Positions 10,491 to 22,899 are shown, counted from the stretch's first letter. The stretch is 64,000 bases of DNA from Galeruca laticollis (GCA_963921935.1 OY998177.1:22219926-22283925), one strand, 5' to 3'. Program-made: numbers and translations. Notes: a model not told the origin generated them from the letters alone.

Positions 10491-13317
10491 CTAGATTTCA
10501 GTGGGATTACTTTTAATGTATATGATCAATAATTTTTTTAACATTTTTACGCTTTCACTTACTTTTATGTACTGCGGTAGATCATTAAATTGTACAAAAC
10601 CTTTGTGGGATAAATTCTTCATCGAACTTTCTTTAATGGTTGTTTTCACATAAAAGTTGATTGAATTTGCTGATCTTGTATTTTTATCATGTATTTGCGA
10701 GATTGGAACTAGCTTACCATGTAAATACTGCGGTAAGAGATTATTGATAATTTTGAAGATGAAAATCATTGTTTGTACATACAGAAACTTCTCAACTTTT
10801 AACCAATTTAAGCAGTTAGTCATCAATTCCATACTAGTATACCTACTGCATCCCAGAATTACTATCATCGCCTTGTTTTCAATAATTTGTAATCGTTCAT
10901 AACTAGCTCTAGAACAACCTGCATAAACTAGTGAACAACAGTTATAAAAATGTGGTAGAAATAATGCATTGTAAACCATAAGCTTAGTATGCATTGACAG
11001 AAATGGTGAAATTCCTCTCAAAAAACCAATTTTTTCCCAATCTTTCTACATATGTAATCTATGTGACTATTAAATTTTAGTTCATGATCCATCATAAAAC
11101 CTAAATATTTTATGACATGTACACTCTCTAGGTCCTGATCATTTATCTTTATTTATTTAACACTCAAATCAAGGTTGAAAAATTTAGCTCGCAAAACAGG
11201 ACCACCAATGAACATAAATTTAGATTAGGATTCATTTACTTTTAGTTTATTGATCTTAAATATGTCAGAAATTTTTTTCAATTCTGAATTGACTGTTTGT
11301 AATACTTCAACAAAATTATCCCCGTAATAGTAAATGAGGGTGTCATCCGCAAAAAGATGGATTTTACATTTCTCTAGTACATTTCTATATAATATCAAAA
11401 GTAGGGGCCCAAGAACACTACCTTGTGGAATACCAATATTGTTTAATTCCGGATCCGATGCTGAATTGTTAAATGTGGTTATTTGATATCTGTTCCTCAA
11501 GTAATACTGAAACCAGAAATAAACTACCCCACTGAAGCCATATTTCCTCAATTTCAACAATAATATATCACGATCTATTGTTTCAAAAGCTCTTCTGAGA
11601 TCAATAAAAACTGAACAAATTCCTACTCCCGGCCTATCTAGAATATTTTTCATGTCAGATAAAACCAGTTGGAGTGCCGTCTCACAAGAATGCGAATTAC
11701 GAAAACCAGATTCATAACTGTGTAATATCTTATTTACAGAAATTAATTTACTTACTTGAACATACACTAGTAGTTCTAGTAATTTCTCACAAAAAGGCAG
11801 CATATTGATTGGCCTTAACTGACCAGCTTTGTTTGTATTTAATACTTTGAGAATAGGAACTATAGTTGAAGTTTCAAATCTTTGAGGAACTATGCCCTTT
11901 TCCAAACTCAAATTCATCATATTAAGCAAATGATAGCCTATCTCGTGAAACAAATTCTTAATAACATCAAGACCTAATTCATCAGTACTGTTTTTCTTTT
12001 ATTGGGATTTTATTATTTCAAGTAGCTGTACAATGTTAATTAATTCGAAATATTCCATTTTTGAACCATTTAACGGGACCGTTTGCAAAACAACATCGGT
12101 ACCGGAATCAGGAACTATTATGTTACCCACAATATCGCAAATACTATTTATATAATATTGATTTAAAACATTGGCCAAGTTGTCAGTGTGAATGATTCCA
12201 TTACAGTCTATACTGTCAATCTTAGTCCTACTAGCTTTCGTTCCGACAATTGTTTTTAGGTGCTTCCACATTAGTTTTGAATTGCCTTTATTAATATCTA
12301 CATTTCTCTCATAATACCGTATTTTCGAACTTTTCAATACCTTGACACATGAATTTCTCTTTTCTTTATAACAATTCCAATCGTCTACCGCATTAGGTAA
12401 TGAAAATATTTTATACGCTATGTTCTTATCTTCAATAGCATTATAACAATCAGTATTAAACCATGCATTACCCTTATTTTCCATATTAACGGTTCTACTA
12501 GGAGCTACCGAGTCCATTACCGATAATATATTATTTGAGAAAATATCAGCCACAACATCAACATCAACCAATGAATAACCCCAATCCTTTTCAATTAACA
12601 TGTTTACCATTCCATCATACTTGATATCCGAACGAATTCGCTTAGTGTCATTCAAATTAGATGCAGTTGGACAATGCGTTCAATTTGTATTATAGAATGG
12701 TCAGATATTACATAGTCTTATTCCACATAGGTCGATATTGAGTAGTCATTGCTTATAACCAAGTCTATTATAGATTTAGAATTCCTGAATACCCTGGTAT
12801 ATTCGGTAATCAACTGCCTCATCCCATTGTTTTCAATATATTCTTGAAGTTTACGTTTATTATAATTATTATTTTCATAATGAATATTGAAATGACCTGT
12901 AATTATTACCGAGCAACTACTATGCTTATCGTTATAATCATCAAACCATTTAAAGAAATTTTCAAAGAAAATGTTGAGATTACCATTTGGTGATCCATAA
13001 ACACCTGTTATACCCTAAGAAATATAATTTATTTTTATATCTAGAGATAGAAGCCATAAATTCATATCCTCAACAACTGTTTTAATATTAGAGATTCGAT
13101 AACCCGTTCTTACAAAGATTAGCACTCCCCCTGTATGCGGACCGCTTGAGTCACATCTTAGGATTTCATACCCGTTAAAACATAATTCAGACATTTTAAA
13201 ATCTTCAGTTATACATGTTTTTGTTAGGCAGAGAATTAGTGGTTCATATTCATTCACATACGCAATTATCTCATCACGATGTTTATAGAAACTTTGAGCG
13301 TTGGTACATGATAACAA
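10491..13317 (-). pseudogene. LINE ORF2: endonuclease and reverse transcriptase
   Basis: ORF2 in four main segments. The apurinic-type endonuclease spans 13317-12655, starting with LLSCTNAQSFYKHRDE and including VISDHSIIQ near its end. A linker domain is at 12655-11999. The reverse transcriptase (11953-11225) has LRPINMLPF, SVFIDLRRAFETID, GIPQGSVLGPLL and LFADDTLIYYY. The C-terminal region is 11021-10491. The catalytic FADD is intact. At least three frameshifts separate the segments. The domain order fits jockey- or CR1-like LINEs. Confidence 0.85.
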
Positions 13318-13377
13318 GAGCTTATTATTTACAACTTTGCTGACATGTTTGGAACTATTCGTGCTTGATATTAATTG

Positions 13378-14153
13378 CTATTGATAATTGATTTTACCTC
13401 TATTAATTTGCTTTCTATAACTTGTATATTCTTCATCAAATACATTATGTTCAAAATTAATATCTTTTAACTTTAACACATTCACGGCGTACTTACAGTT
13501 AGTGCATTCCTGTTTTACAGCCTTACAATTTTCTTTCTTATGATTTTGACTACACAGAGGACACACTACACTTGACTTACACTGATCAGCACTGTGGCCG
13601 AATTTCCAACAATTGAAACAACTAAGGACACTCACAAATTCAAAATATTCATAACTCGACCATCCTATATATATCCTGTCTTTATTCTTAGTTCAGTAAT
13701 TGAAATGTTCACCAGATATTTCAAGTAAAACATTACACCGCGTCTCATCCATCTTCGCAGCATACACACGGAGGCATCCAATTTCATCCCTCATTGTATC
13801 TGAGATATCAGACTCTGATGGTCAGTTGTATCCTGTTTCAAGACATTAACTATTTTTATACGTTGTTTGAATAAGTTACCAATTTCAACGTCATAACCAT
13901 TACCTAATTCTCGTTCCGCTGTTGATTTCAATTTTTGTAGTGAATCCTTGTTATCACAATGTATCACTAAACCATTAGTTGTTTGTTTTATCTTCGATAT
14001 TGATACCGAAATATCTGCAGGGTTAACTTTTTTCAGTAACTCGTTTTTAATATTCCTACTATCTTCTTTTCCATTTTTTGATTTGATAACAAGGAGTTCT
14101 ACTACTTTTTTTTTGTTTCGAACAACTTCGGACCACAGAGGTTTCGTTTCCAC
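13378..14153 (-). pseudogene. LINE ORF1, zinc-knuckle nucleic-acid-binding protein
   Basis: ORF1 of the inserted LINE, in two pieces (14153-13791 and 13635-13378). The first piece starts METKPLWSEVVRNKKK and contains an RRM-like alpha/beta region of about 120 residues. The second carries two CCHC-type knuckles, CFNCWKFGHSADQC and CPLCSQNHKKENC, then an incomplete third (CTNC). Such proteins coat the retrotransposon RNA in the cytoplasm. The ~150-bp gap between pieces contains frame changes. Confidence 0.75.
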
Positions 14154-14232
14154 ATTTTTGTTTTCAAATAATTCAATTAGTTTATCGGCCTTCTCAAGAA
14201 TTTCGTTTGTTTTGTTTATATCGATTAGATCG

Positions 14233-14627
14233 ACTTAGAGCCAAATACTGTTGTCGCTCTTGACAATGCTTCTTATCATTCACGACAGCTCAATAAAATA
14301 CCAAATAAAACCTACAAGAAGACCGAACTACAAAATGTTCTAATGGATAATAATTTGCACTTTGAAGATTCTTATACAAAACAATAATTGATTGAAGTTT
14401 TACAGACGAAGAAATTTGAGAAATTATACACTCTAGAGAGTATTGCTGAGAAACATGGACACTCTATAGTGAGACTTCCTCCTTTTTTTAAAACAAAGAT
14501 TAAGAAAGTAATCAAAACTGAAGATGAGTATAAGAATATTTGGCAAGTCCATATTAATGAAGGAAATAAATTTATTATTGAATCACAAGACGATAGTGAT
14601 AGTGAAGGAGATGGTATGGGAAAATAA
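14233..14627 (+). pseudogene. IS630/Tc1-type transposase, 3' half
   Basis: Continuation of the transposase begun at 9200. It opens with LEPNTVVALDNASYHSRQ, which carries the second catalytic aspartate, and continues to HGHSIVRLPPFF at about 14490. In relatives this is followed by a segment with NPIE, which holds the catalytic glutamate. Here that segment is missing: the sequence jumps at a T/A-rich run (about 14485-14500) to the C-terminal KTKIKKVIKTEDEYKNIW and an acidic tail ending GDGMGK. The copy therefore has an internal deletion of the third catalytic residue. One in-frame TAA occurs at about 14384. Confidence 0.78.
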
Positions 14628-14639
14628 TTAATAGAATTT

Positions 14640-16420
14640 TTGGGAGAAAATTAATTGAGTTTAATATATTTTTCATATTACTTACATAGTAGTGACATAA
14701 TATTTATTTTTGAAGAATAGTTTCATTCATTGTTATTAAATTCCTTTTTTCTTTGTTATTTTCTCATAGAATTTAGTTTTGTCTATAAAAAATCGATTGG
14801 AATACAGAAAGGTCTGAGTTCACGTCTGGTATCCCGATTAAACCAAACGCCCTTTCAACAATTACGTAACATCTAATACAATATATGTATTGTTAAAATA
14901 TTAATACCTTTCAGAGGTTAGCTCCGCAACATAACTCAAAGAGGATATACGAATACATTGCTGCACAATATGTTTTACGCCAACTAAACTATTTTCTATT
15001 GCCTACTCTGTATATCTCTTTTAACTAAGCTATGTTTTTCCGATCCCTTCTTCAATAATTTCATTATTCATCTATGACGTAATAATACTCGTAATTCAAT
15101 TACTCCGCACCACTCAAAATCCTTTTTGTTGCTTTTTTTTCAATATTATTAGAGTGGATAATAACTCGTTTAATTTCCCTTGGGTATTATCTTTACAGTC
15201 CTAACATCAGTTTTATTGTTAGCCTTGTTATCAATATCCTTCTTACACATTGCTGAAATAACCTTAAAAAGCTTTTTCTTTAGAATACAATGTTCGCGTT
15301 TCGTATTTCAATACTGCTTCAATCTTGTGAAATGTGCGTAATGCCGAGAAAAATGGCCTCATTTTTTTCAAGAGCCCCGCGTTCATGGCAACTGATATTT
15401 GAACTGACTCAAACTTTATGCATGAATTTTCCTCAAGTTCTGACAAAAATCTCTTTTGTTTCAAAATAACTTTTGGTAACTGTGTAGAATTCTGTTACAT
15501 ACGCATTTTTGAGCTCTGATGTTCCAAATGTCTTATACAGGATGAAGAAATGGGTTTTAAAAAAAAGATCGTACATAAGTTTTATAACAACACTATTTTC
15601 AGTTTTTTTCACTTCAATTAAAAAGGATTATAAAATTAAAAATAAATTTTTGAAGCCAGTACCAAAAACACGCCGACGATTCCCGAATGCGTACGACGTT
15701 AAATGACATGTTAGGCGGGAAACCGCCAAACGCCAAAAGCAGCCTGAATGAAAACCGCACAATCGCTCGGCGCAGGGCCTAGACATTGTAATTACAAAAC
15801 CACGATATGGGTTAAAGTTTATTATCACCAATCGTAGATGGCGCAACATTAGTTAGACATGATTGTTAGGTAACAGAGTAAACAGCAAGCACTGTCGGAT
15901 TGTTCTGTGGCATTGTCAGTTGTCAGTCATTGTCGACAATTATTTACCATAGATAGTTAATTTTTCATTTTATTTTGGCTTGTTGTTTTGATTTGTATGT
16001 TTAATTTTAATTATCGCTATAATTTTATTTTGGAAAAATTTGAGAATCTGTATGTAGCACGAATTTCTAAAAAAAATTTTTTACAATATAAAACCTTAAT
16101 TAACTAACCTGGAAAAGCAAGAATTTCTCCGTGGAAACACATATTAACAGTAAAAGTTCAATATGAAAAGTGTGAAAATTCTAATATTTACGTCAAATTT
16201 TTTTACAACGTTGCCAAGGTTGAGAATAGAAGAATTAAAAAAGAAGAATATATCAACTACTGCTTCTTATTTTAAAGGTCTCAGCTGACAAAATTATTCA
16301 GCTCAAACCTATTAACTAATCTAGGTGTAAATGAGTAAATGATCTAACCTCCATGGCTTAAACAGTAAACATATGTTTTAAAGATCGCTCCCCGATACCT
16401 AACACATATCAATGAATAAC
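14640..16420. other. no recognised gene
   Basis: About 1.8 kb of AT-rich sequence. A more GC-rich patch at 15660-15860 has open frames of 65-73 codons on both strands but no family resemblance. I see no promoter, repeat or RNA gene that I can support. Confidence 0.35.
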
Positions 16421-16424
16421 CTTT

Positions 16425-16790
16425 ACACGTATATGGTATACCTATTTAAGCCCGTATTACTGAATAATGTGCCGGGTCAACGTTTCGCAATTCGTGCGAG
16501 GGAGAATTGCGAAACGTCGAACCGGCGCTTTTTCTGCAAACTATTGATAGCTGTTCATAAAAAAATTTTTCTTTTCAAATTGTGCATATATTCCTAATAA
16601 CGTATGTGGTATACTTATTTAAGCCCGTAATTCAGAATAATGTGGATTGAAATCTCGAGCGAAGCGAACGCGCCAGGTCGACGTTTCTCAATTCGCGCGC
16701 GCGAATTGCGAAACGTCGACCCGGCGCGCTTCTTTTGCAAACTAACTTCATGGAATTCCGAAATAACCATAGATAAAAAAATATCGATGT
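16425..16790. repeat. two copies of a CpG-rich hairpin repeat
   Basis: Copy 1 (about 16427-16567) and copy 2 (about 16600-16780) share a leader (TTTAAGCCCGTA) and a tail (TTTGCAAACTA). Each has a palindrome in the middle. In copy 2 the stem is GTCGACGTTTC...GAAACGTCGAC around a run of alternating CG (16678-16720). In copy 1 the matching stem is at 16474-16524. Copy 2 has about 28 extra bases before the hairpin. The CpG density stands out from the AT-rich surroundings. Function unknown. Confidence 0.75.
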
Positions 16791-17588
16791 AATTGCATAC
16801 AAACGAAATCAAGACTTACGTTGGAAAAAACTAGTGTTTATCGTAATGATTCAGTCTACAATTATCACATATCTATTAAGAACAAATTAAATATTATACT
16901 TCGAGAATATATATGTTTATATACAACAAGAAAATATGAAAAATATCCATTCAAAAAGGGACAAATTGGAAAATGAAAATCCTTCTACTGCGCTTGTTAA
17001 GTGTTTCCGCAGCAAAATTTGTGGTGCTATGTGTTTGTTAGTAAGTGCCTTATATAATCAAAAAAGAATTTTCGAAATCGGTGTCAGGTTGGTTTTCTCA
17101 AATTTTACCTTTATTTTTATATAATACTATACATTTTTTTTCTGACATAAAAGGTAAGTGTAGATAAGTAGAAATTGAACGATAATACTAATGTCATGCT
17201 TTGTTCACAGAACTTATTATCATCATGAGAAAAGTGTGTGCTGTTTTATCTTGTAAAAATAGTATCTATGTTAATACAGATACATGATATTATATGTTTC
17301 CACGCCAAGATTCCTTGAGAAATCAGTGGTTACTAAAAATACGGAATCCAGCATTGAATGATTGACTCTACGAGAAACTGAAATATAAGTTTGTAGTATG
17401 TGGAAATCACTTTGAAACATCTCGGTTCCAAACCCCTGAAAGAAAAAAACTGAATTGACTAGCTGTACCAAGAGAGTTTTGTTTAAAAAACATTCAATGT
17501 TTGGATACTGATAACATACCTGAATGTGAAATTCCTAGACAAGATATAGAACCTCAACATTCAACATCCAGGTACAGTGAACTACTAG

Positions 17589-17673
17589 GTAAGGGCATAT
17601 AGCAAAATAATTCCTGAATATAAAAGAATGGCATTAAATTAAACAAATAATAAAGTATTTTTTTCCATTGCAG
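17589..17673 (+). other. spliceosomal intron in the P-element transposase
   Basis: The donor CTAG|GTAAGG and the acceptor with a pyrimidine run TTTTTTTCCATTGCAG| flank 85 bp of AT-rich DNA. Joining the exons connects the end of the THAP linker (STSRYSELL) with SHSSKRKRRLYLEDIGV. This is the position expected between the THAP domain and the leucine-rich region. Splicing is inferred from the sites. Confidence 0.75.
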
Positions 17674-17856
17674 AACAGTCACACTCAAGTAAGAGGAAAC
17701 GGCGATTATATCTAGAAGATATTGGAGTTACCAGATGGAATCAGCTATCTCCTCGAAAAACTAATATTTTCAATGAAATAAAAAAAACGACAAGGCCAAA
17801 AATTTGTTGAATAAAAGGCTAAAGTGTCGCAAAAGACTCTTTGCAGGTGAAGAAAT

Positions 17857-18739
17857 TGTAACGCTCTTACGTCGTTACTTACTGGCTTGGCGCCTTAACT
17901 ACAGGTGACGGGTTGCCTCGGGCGCCAGTTTATTAAAGTGGTATGCTCCACTCGCTCCGGGCAGCGTCAGTGAAGAATTAAAATACTCCAGTGGTCACTT
18001 ATGGTGGTGACAAAGCTATGCAAGCGTAAGCAAAAATGGGGCGGGGTGCGGTGGATGGTTAGCGGAAGCGTACAGAACTAATACGGTTTGCAAGCGACCC
18101 TCTAGGTTAATCAAAGCTCTACTTTCGGTGATACTGCTCTCGGTTTCCGCGGTATCGAAATCTTGGAGTCACGACGTCCACTACTAGGATGTGATTTCTC
18201 AACTTTCTACTAGTGGACACGGTTTCCCTCGATCGGATGGCTGAAGGCCCAAGCACGGCCGTTACTAGGATGTGAGTACTCAACTTTCTAGTAGCGGACA
18301 CGGTCTCCCTTCACTTCCCCTGATCGGATTGTACGGGCTAGAACCATATACCCTAAGGTATGAAATGAAGTTACACTCACCTCGTTTGACGGTACGGTTG
18401 ATCTAACGGTATCTATCGGTATCGGCTTTCTGAAAGAGAACGGGTTTGTGAGCACAATGAGGCTCTTAGATTTAATTCTCACCTGCGTATGCGGGCAAGG
18501 TATCGAGTCTACGGATAGACTGACGACTCTGAAAATGGTTCTGCTTTACGGTATGGCTTGTTGGGGATACGGTGCGTAGAAGTAAGTGTCGCCGACTGTC
18601 GGTGCAGGTTGAAGAAATTATATTACATTGTTCCGATGTTAATATACGGACGGAGAAATACAGTGTTCGAACGCTTTATTTCATATTATACGGAAGATTG
18701 TCCTTTTGCCCGGTCTTTGAAAATGTAACTTCGTTACAA
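17857..18739. mobile_element. solo LTR of a retrotransposon
   Basis: The 883-bp insert begins TGTAACG and ends CGTTACA, the TG...CA ends of a long terminal repeat with a 7-bp inverted match. It is flanked by AAAT at 17853-17856 and 18740-18743, a 4-bp duplication typical of Ty3/gypsy integration. Removing it restores a continuous P-transposase frame. It is markedly CpG-rich. It contains two related hairpin repeats (about 18173-18222 and 18260-18300) with TACTAGGATGTGA in one arm and CTACTAG/CTAGTAG in the other. No internal gag or pol is present, so it is a recombination remnant. Confidence 0.8.
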
Positions 18740-20679
18740 AATGTAAGATGACAATATGTAAATTGTTATATAATTTATCACCATCTGCTAAGGTCATAAT
18801 ATTATCTCAAATATGGACTAAGGAAGAAAAAGCACTCTTTTTAGCTTTGTATAAATCCGCCCCAAAAACATATAGGTTCCTCGGACTATACAGAGGAGTT
18901 TATCAAATTTATATATAAATACTGGTGTAAACGAACAAATTTTCCATAATTTATCAAATATTTCAAAAAGTATGAAAGAAATGGCAAAATTTTGTGTAAT
19001 TTTTTTGACGAAATTCATCTAATGCCCAATATAAGTTATAATTTAGAACATAGCATAATTGAGAGGTTAGAAGATGTGGGTAGTGGTCGAACTCAACACA
19101 TTGCTGACCATGTACTTGTATTCATGCTAAAGGGAATAAATTGCAGATGGAAGCAGTTCTTGGCATTTTCTTGTGTTAGATCTGGTATAAAAACTCAAAA
19201 ATTGAAATCCATATTAGTGGAGCTAATAAAAAATGTTCATGAAAGGACTTCATTTCGCATACGGGTTTCAATTTCTGACCAACATTCAGCAAATGTAACT
19301 GCCCTATCTGCACTCAGTGATGAATGTGGTTTCCATGGGAATTTTATATTCAAAGGGGATGGATCCATAATATACCATATTTTCGATCCTCCACATTTAG
19401 TAAAATGTTTTAGGAGTACCTTTTTAACAAAAATTATCCACTTTGGAGATAAAATTGCAAAATGGAGTGATTTGCAAATTTTGTTTAATTTAGATGGTAA
19501 TAATCCAGATAGCAAAATTTGCAGAAAACTAACAGAAAATCATATTCATCCCTAGGGTAGAACAAAAATGAAAGTTAAATTTGTCACACAAATATTTACT
19601 AGGGATGTGTACGCAGGCACTTACTTTTGCAGAAACATGTGGTCAGAAATTTGAAAAATGTACTGCTGAATTGATTTCATTCATGGACAAATTATTTGAC
19701 TCCCTAAATTCGGTCAAAAACCCTTCTATAGTATTAAGTCGACCACTAACCGCCACATCTTCGCATAAAGAATACTGGGGGGAAGCCATTACTTTTCTAA
19801 ATAATTTATAATTTGAAAATAATGGAAAGTTTGTTCGTCCTTCTCCCTCTCTAAGGAATTTTGTAATTATAATCCGCAACGTACAAAATGTATGGAGACG
19901 TATGGAAGGATTTGAATTCAAATATCTAGCTACTAGATGTTTAAATCAAGATCCTTTAGAAAATTTTTTTGGAATAATTCGAGGTTTGTGTGCACAAAAT
20001 TCAAGAACAACATATTCTCAATTTGTAGCAGCTTACAAAACTTGTTTGGTCAATAACTTGAGGTGAAATTCAAGCTCTACAAATTGCGAACAAGATGGTA
20101 ACACATTTTTAATAATTTTTTTAATCCACTGCCAGACGTTTCAAAAAAAGTTGATACTGTTTATTCAGTAACCCATGCAGTGGTGTCAAATCCTGTAATT
20201 TTTCCACAAATTTATCACGAGATGCGTTTCCACACATCTTCATATATTGCGGGGTTTATTAGTAGAACACTCTTGACTTGCAATCATTGTAAAAAATTTG
20301 AAGAATATTTTTTAACGCTGGATATCACGGATTCCCATACTTTTATCAAATTAAAAGAGTATGGGAATTTTTTTATCCTGCACAACATTTTATATTGCTG
20401 GTCGACAGATTAAAAGAACAAATTTTCAATTATATTAATTCGGGTAACATTATGGAGGCACTTAGTGATAAATTAATAATAAATTTAGACAATTGTCAGG
20501 ACCATGACCTACCAAATGGCATTATTATAAAAAAATGATTTTTTTATCATGACGAAGTATATGATTACCATTGTTAACAGAAAAATGTATGGTAAAGATA
20601 AAAGATCTAATAGGCATGTCGACAATTTTAGGAAAAATTGTTTACCTTTCCATTCATACAAAAAATAAAGTATAAAAAA

Positions 20680-21190
20680 TTGATACTGTATTCATTTATC
20701 ACCTAAACTTCATACATTATAAAGATTTATGCAGGTAAAGAAAGTTTTATGGTTAAATCTAATTCAAGTAGATTTACTATATTAAAAGTTATAAATTATT
20801 AAATATAATTAAGTTCAATAATAATTATAATATACATTTTAATACAATAAATCTCCGCTCTTGAATTGGAATTAAACATTAAAAAATATTGCCTGCATCA
20901 ATCTTTATAATGTATGAAGTATATTTCACTAATTTGAACGGTAATTACCAAAGGAGGTGTTCTGTGAAAGGAAGTATTTAACGAAATTGGAATTTATGCA
21001 ATCATTATAACATTTAGTACTAATCACCAATATCAGACGCCGCTGAAACTGATTACAATTTTATGATCAGGCCAGGGTCCCAATCTCCTTTTGTCATAGT
21101 TTTAGTTTAGCTCTGTAGCATAGAGGTCGCAACTTTTGTGAATATAGTAACTGCTTGCGCTGCTAAAGCTGAAGGCCTGTGGAAAGAACC
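20680..21190. other. no recognised gene
   Basis: Very AT-rich DNA between the P-element remnant and the Harbinger fragment, without supportable features. Confidence 0.35.
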
Positions 21191-21400
21191 GCGAATTCAT
21201 AGATATGCAGTGCATTCGAGTATTGCTACAAATTTTTGGAATACATTAGAAAGCACCCCGATCCATTTTTCAAATACTATCGCATGTCAATTGCATCATT
21301 CGTTAAACTACTTGAAACTCGATGTCTTCTTATTACAAAACTGGAGATTTCTCTCAAAAGACCAATTACTGACCAATTAGTGCACAAGAAAGGTTGGCCT
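21190..21400 (+). pseudogene. PIF/Harbinger transposase N-terminal fragment
   Basis: The frame from about 21236 reads HPDPFFKYYRMSIASFVKLL followed by ITKLEISLKRPIT. This is the N-terminal block of insect HARBI1-like transposases (usually FF.YYRMS..SF..LL, then an ITK segment). The preceding 50 bases read as an arginine-rich lead-in in a shifted frame. The conserved block that follows in intact proteins is absent, so this is a small remnant. Confidence 0.65.
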
Positions 21401-22880
21401 TCAGACTCAGATAACCTACCATATATTCAATTCATACTTATACAATAGTATATAACATAAAAAGTGTGGTAAGTGACAAATTCGCACGAGAAAATGTTTA
21501 GCACGAGCCTCGCAGCGGCCAGTGTGGCAACATAACAAGTGAGGAAAATACACTTTTCAACAAGTTAGGTACACTATTTTTCCTACGACCATGAATATTC
21601 AAATTACGTGAATTACTTTCCTGTTGCCATAGTGAGATGAGGTACTTTCTGAGTAACAAAACAGTGTGATATTTGCTGTTTTTATAGTGGGTCGTAGGAA
21701 AATGATGTTTTATATTACACTGATACAGTAATAATTATATCGGAAATTTATTTGTGAACTAGAAAAGAAAACAAGGAATACTTAATAATATAACATATTA
21801 TAGTAATGTTGTAAATTGTAAAGAGTCTTTAATAAGAATACAATGTACATATGAACATATAAATACATTTTGCAGAAAAAAAAACCAAAGGAGACATTGG
21901 TTCACAACGAAAATATACAATTTAAAAACTAATAAAAAAATTATTAAAATTAAAGGTGAGACTTTGTGTCATCTTCTTCATAGAAGAGAACATATGCTTC
22001 TCCACTAACTAAAGATTTCCACGATATTAATAGCACCCTTGAATCGTTATATTTCTGCCACTATCCCGTGTAGGGATGTTGGCAATATGCTGTGTAGTGA
22101 CCATTATAAGTGGTTCCACAGTGATTTGATATAGCGTAGAGGTTTGTGACGCGTTTATTTCCTCGGAGTAGACTCCGGTGCGCTGCGTTGCGCGTGATAT
22201 ATCGGTAGCGGCCTCTTGCTCTACCTCTTAACGCCTCGGAAACGTCACTTCTGACACCTTTGAAACCTTACACTTTCTCGGGTGCCAGATTTTTCACGTG
22301 GTTGTCTCCACGGCCCCTCGACTTCACTCGTCGAGAGTTCCAGGTAGCCTCAGATGGAGGTACGGTAAATTCCAGGGGATTATTATCGTCAAAATTCGGG
22401 AGGTTATTGCTAAATATATAAAAAAACGTTCTCGTTAGTCCTGAAATGAATATTATTATCCTGATCCACACTACTAAGAAGCTAAAATTCGTGCAGCCAA
22501 ACAACTACTCTACCATAAGGAAGTACAAGTCTATAATAGGTCAATAAAGCACAACACAGGTTTATTTCAGTTTTATTAAAATTATACTTTCTACCATGTC
22601 GTTATATATAAAAATAAACAATACTCATAAGAGGAGACAGTACCCTTGTATCCCAAAAGCACATATGTATTATTTAGCTATATGTATATTTGATATGTAG
22701 TAATTAGCGACGAAGCAGGCAGGACATAAGCGAGAGTGGTTTATGATCATAAAATAGCGTACATGCAAAAAAAAGAAGCGGTAAAAGCAAACAAAAACTA
22801 TTCTAAGTTTGGTGGTCTTTTCATTACGATGCTTGATAAACTCTTATGAAACGAACGTGTCAGGCGTTACTCAAAAAAAA
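21400..22880. other. no recognised gene; CpG-rich patch and short inverted repeat
   Basis: No gene recognised. TTTTTCCTACGACC near 21580 is inverted as GGTCGTAGGAAAA near 21690, a possible MITE-like pair. A CpG-rich patch at about 22140-22420 contrasts with the surroundings. On the minus strand it has an open frame of 78 codons ending RGRGDNHVKNLAPEKV. It may be a leader or gag edge of an LTR element, but I cannot show ends or domains. Confidence 0.4.
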
Positions 22881-22899
22881 AGAAAAACTATCAGATCGT

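Larger units (their letters stand above)
10050..14232 (-). mobile_element. full-length but decayed LINE inserted in a transposase
   Basis: A 4.2-kb non-LTR retrotransposon on the minus strand. The 3' tail is an ATT/AAT repeat at 10051-10064 on the plus strand. ORF1 (zinc-knuckle protein) lies at 13378-14153, and ORF2 (endonuclease plus reverse transcriptase) at 10491-13317. It sits exactly between the two halves of the IS630-type transposase, so it inserted after that element was already present. The 5' boundary, near 14232, is set by where the transposase frame resumes. I could not identify a target-site duplication by eye. Confidence 0.85.
17225..20670 (+). pseudogene. P-element transposase with THAP finger
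   Basis: A decayed P-element-type transposase. The N-terminal THAP DNA-binding domain starts at 17225 (MRKVCAVLSCKNS, FPRQDSLRNQW, VVCGNHFETSRF, LAVPREF). An intron at 17589-17673 follows, then a leucine-rich dimerisation region (YLEDIGVTRWNQLSPRK). A solo LTR at 17857-18739 interrupts the gene. When it is removed the frame runs on as LQVKKCKMTICKLLYNLSPS. The catalytic and GTP-binding region follows: TKEEKALFLALYKSAPKTYRF, then a 187-codon open frame (18992-19555) with DEIHLMPN, SDQHSANV and IFDPPHLVKCFRS. The C-terminal block at 19900-20060 is LATRCLNQDPLENFFG and VAAYKTCLVNNL. Similarity fades near 20670. Multiple stops and frameshifts show it is dead. Confidence 0.88.

Noticed and set aside
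17842..18619. A 16-of-17-base direct repeat (TGCAGGT(T)GAAGAAATT) that could be a target duplication around a ~750-bp insert
   Set aside because: The TG...CA ends with AAAT duplication at 17857-18739 restore the P-transposase frame better, and the second copy then lies inside the LTR; treated as coincidence or local conversion.
22140..22420. CpG-rich patch with a primer-binding-site-like string as an LTR retrotransposon leader
   Set aside because: No LTR border, second LTR or gag domain could be shown; kept only as an unexplained patch.
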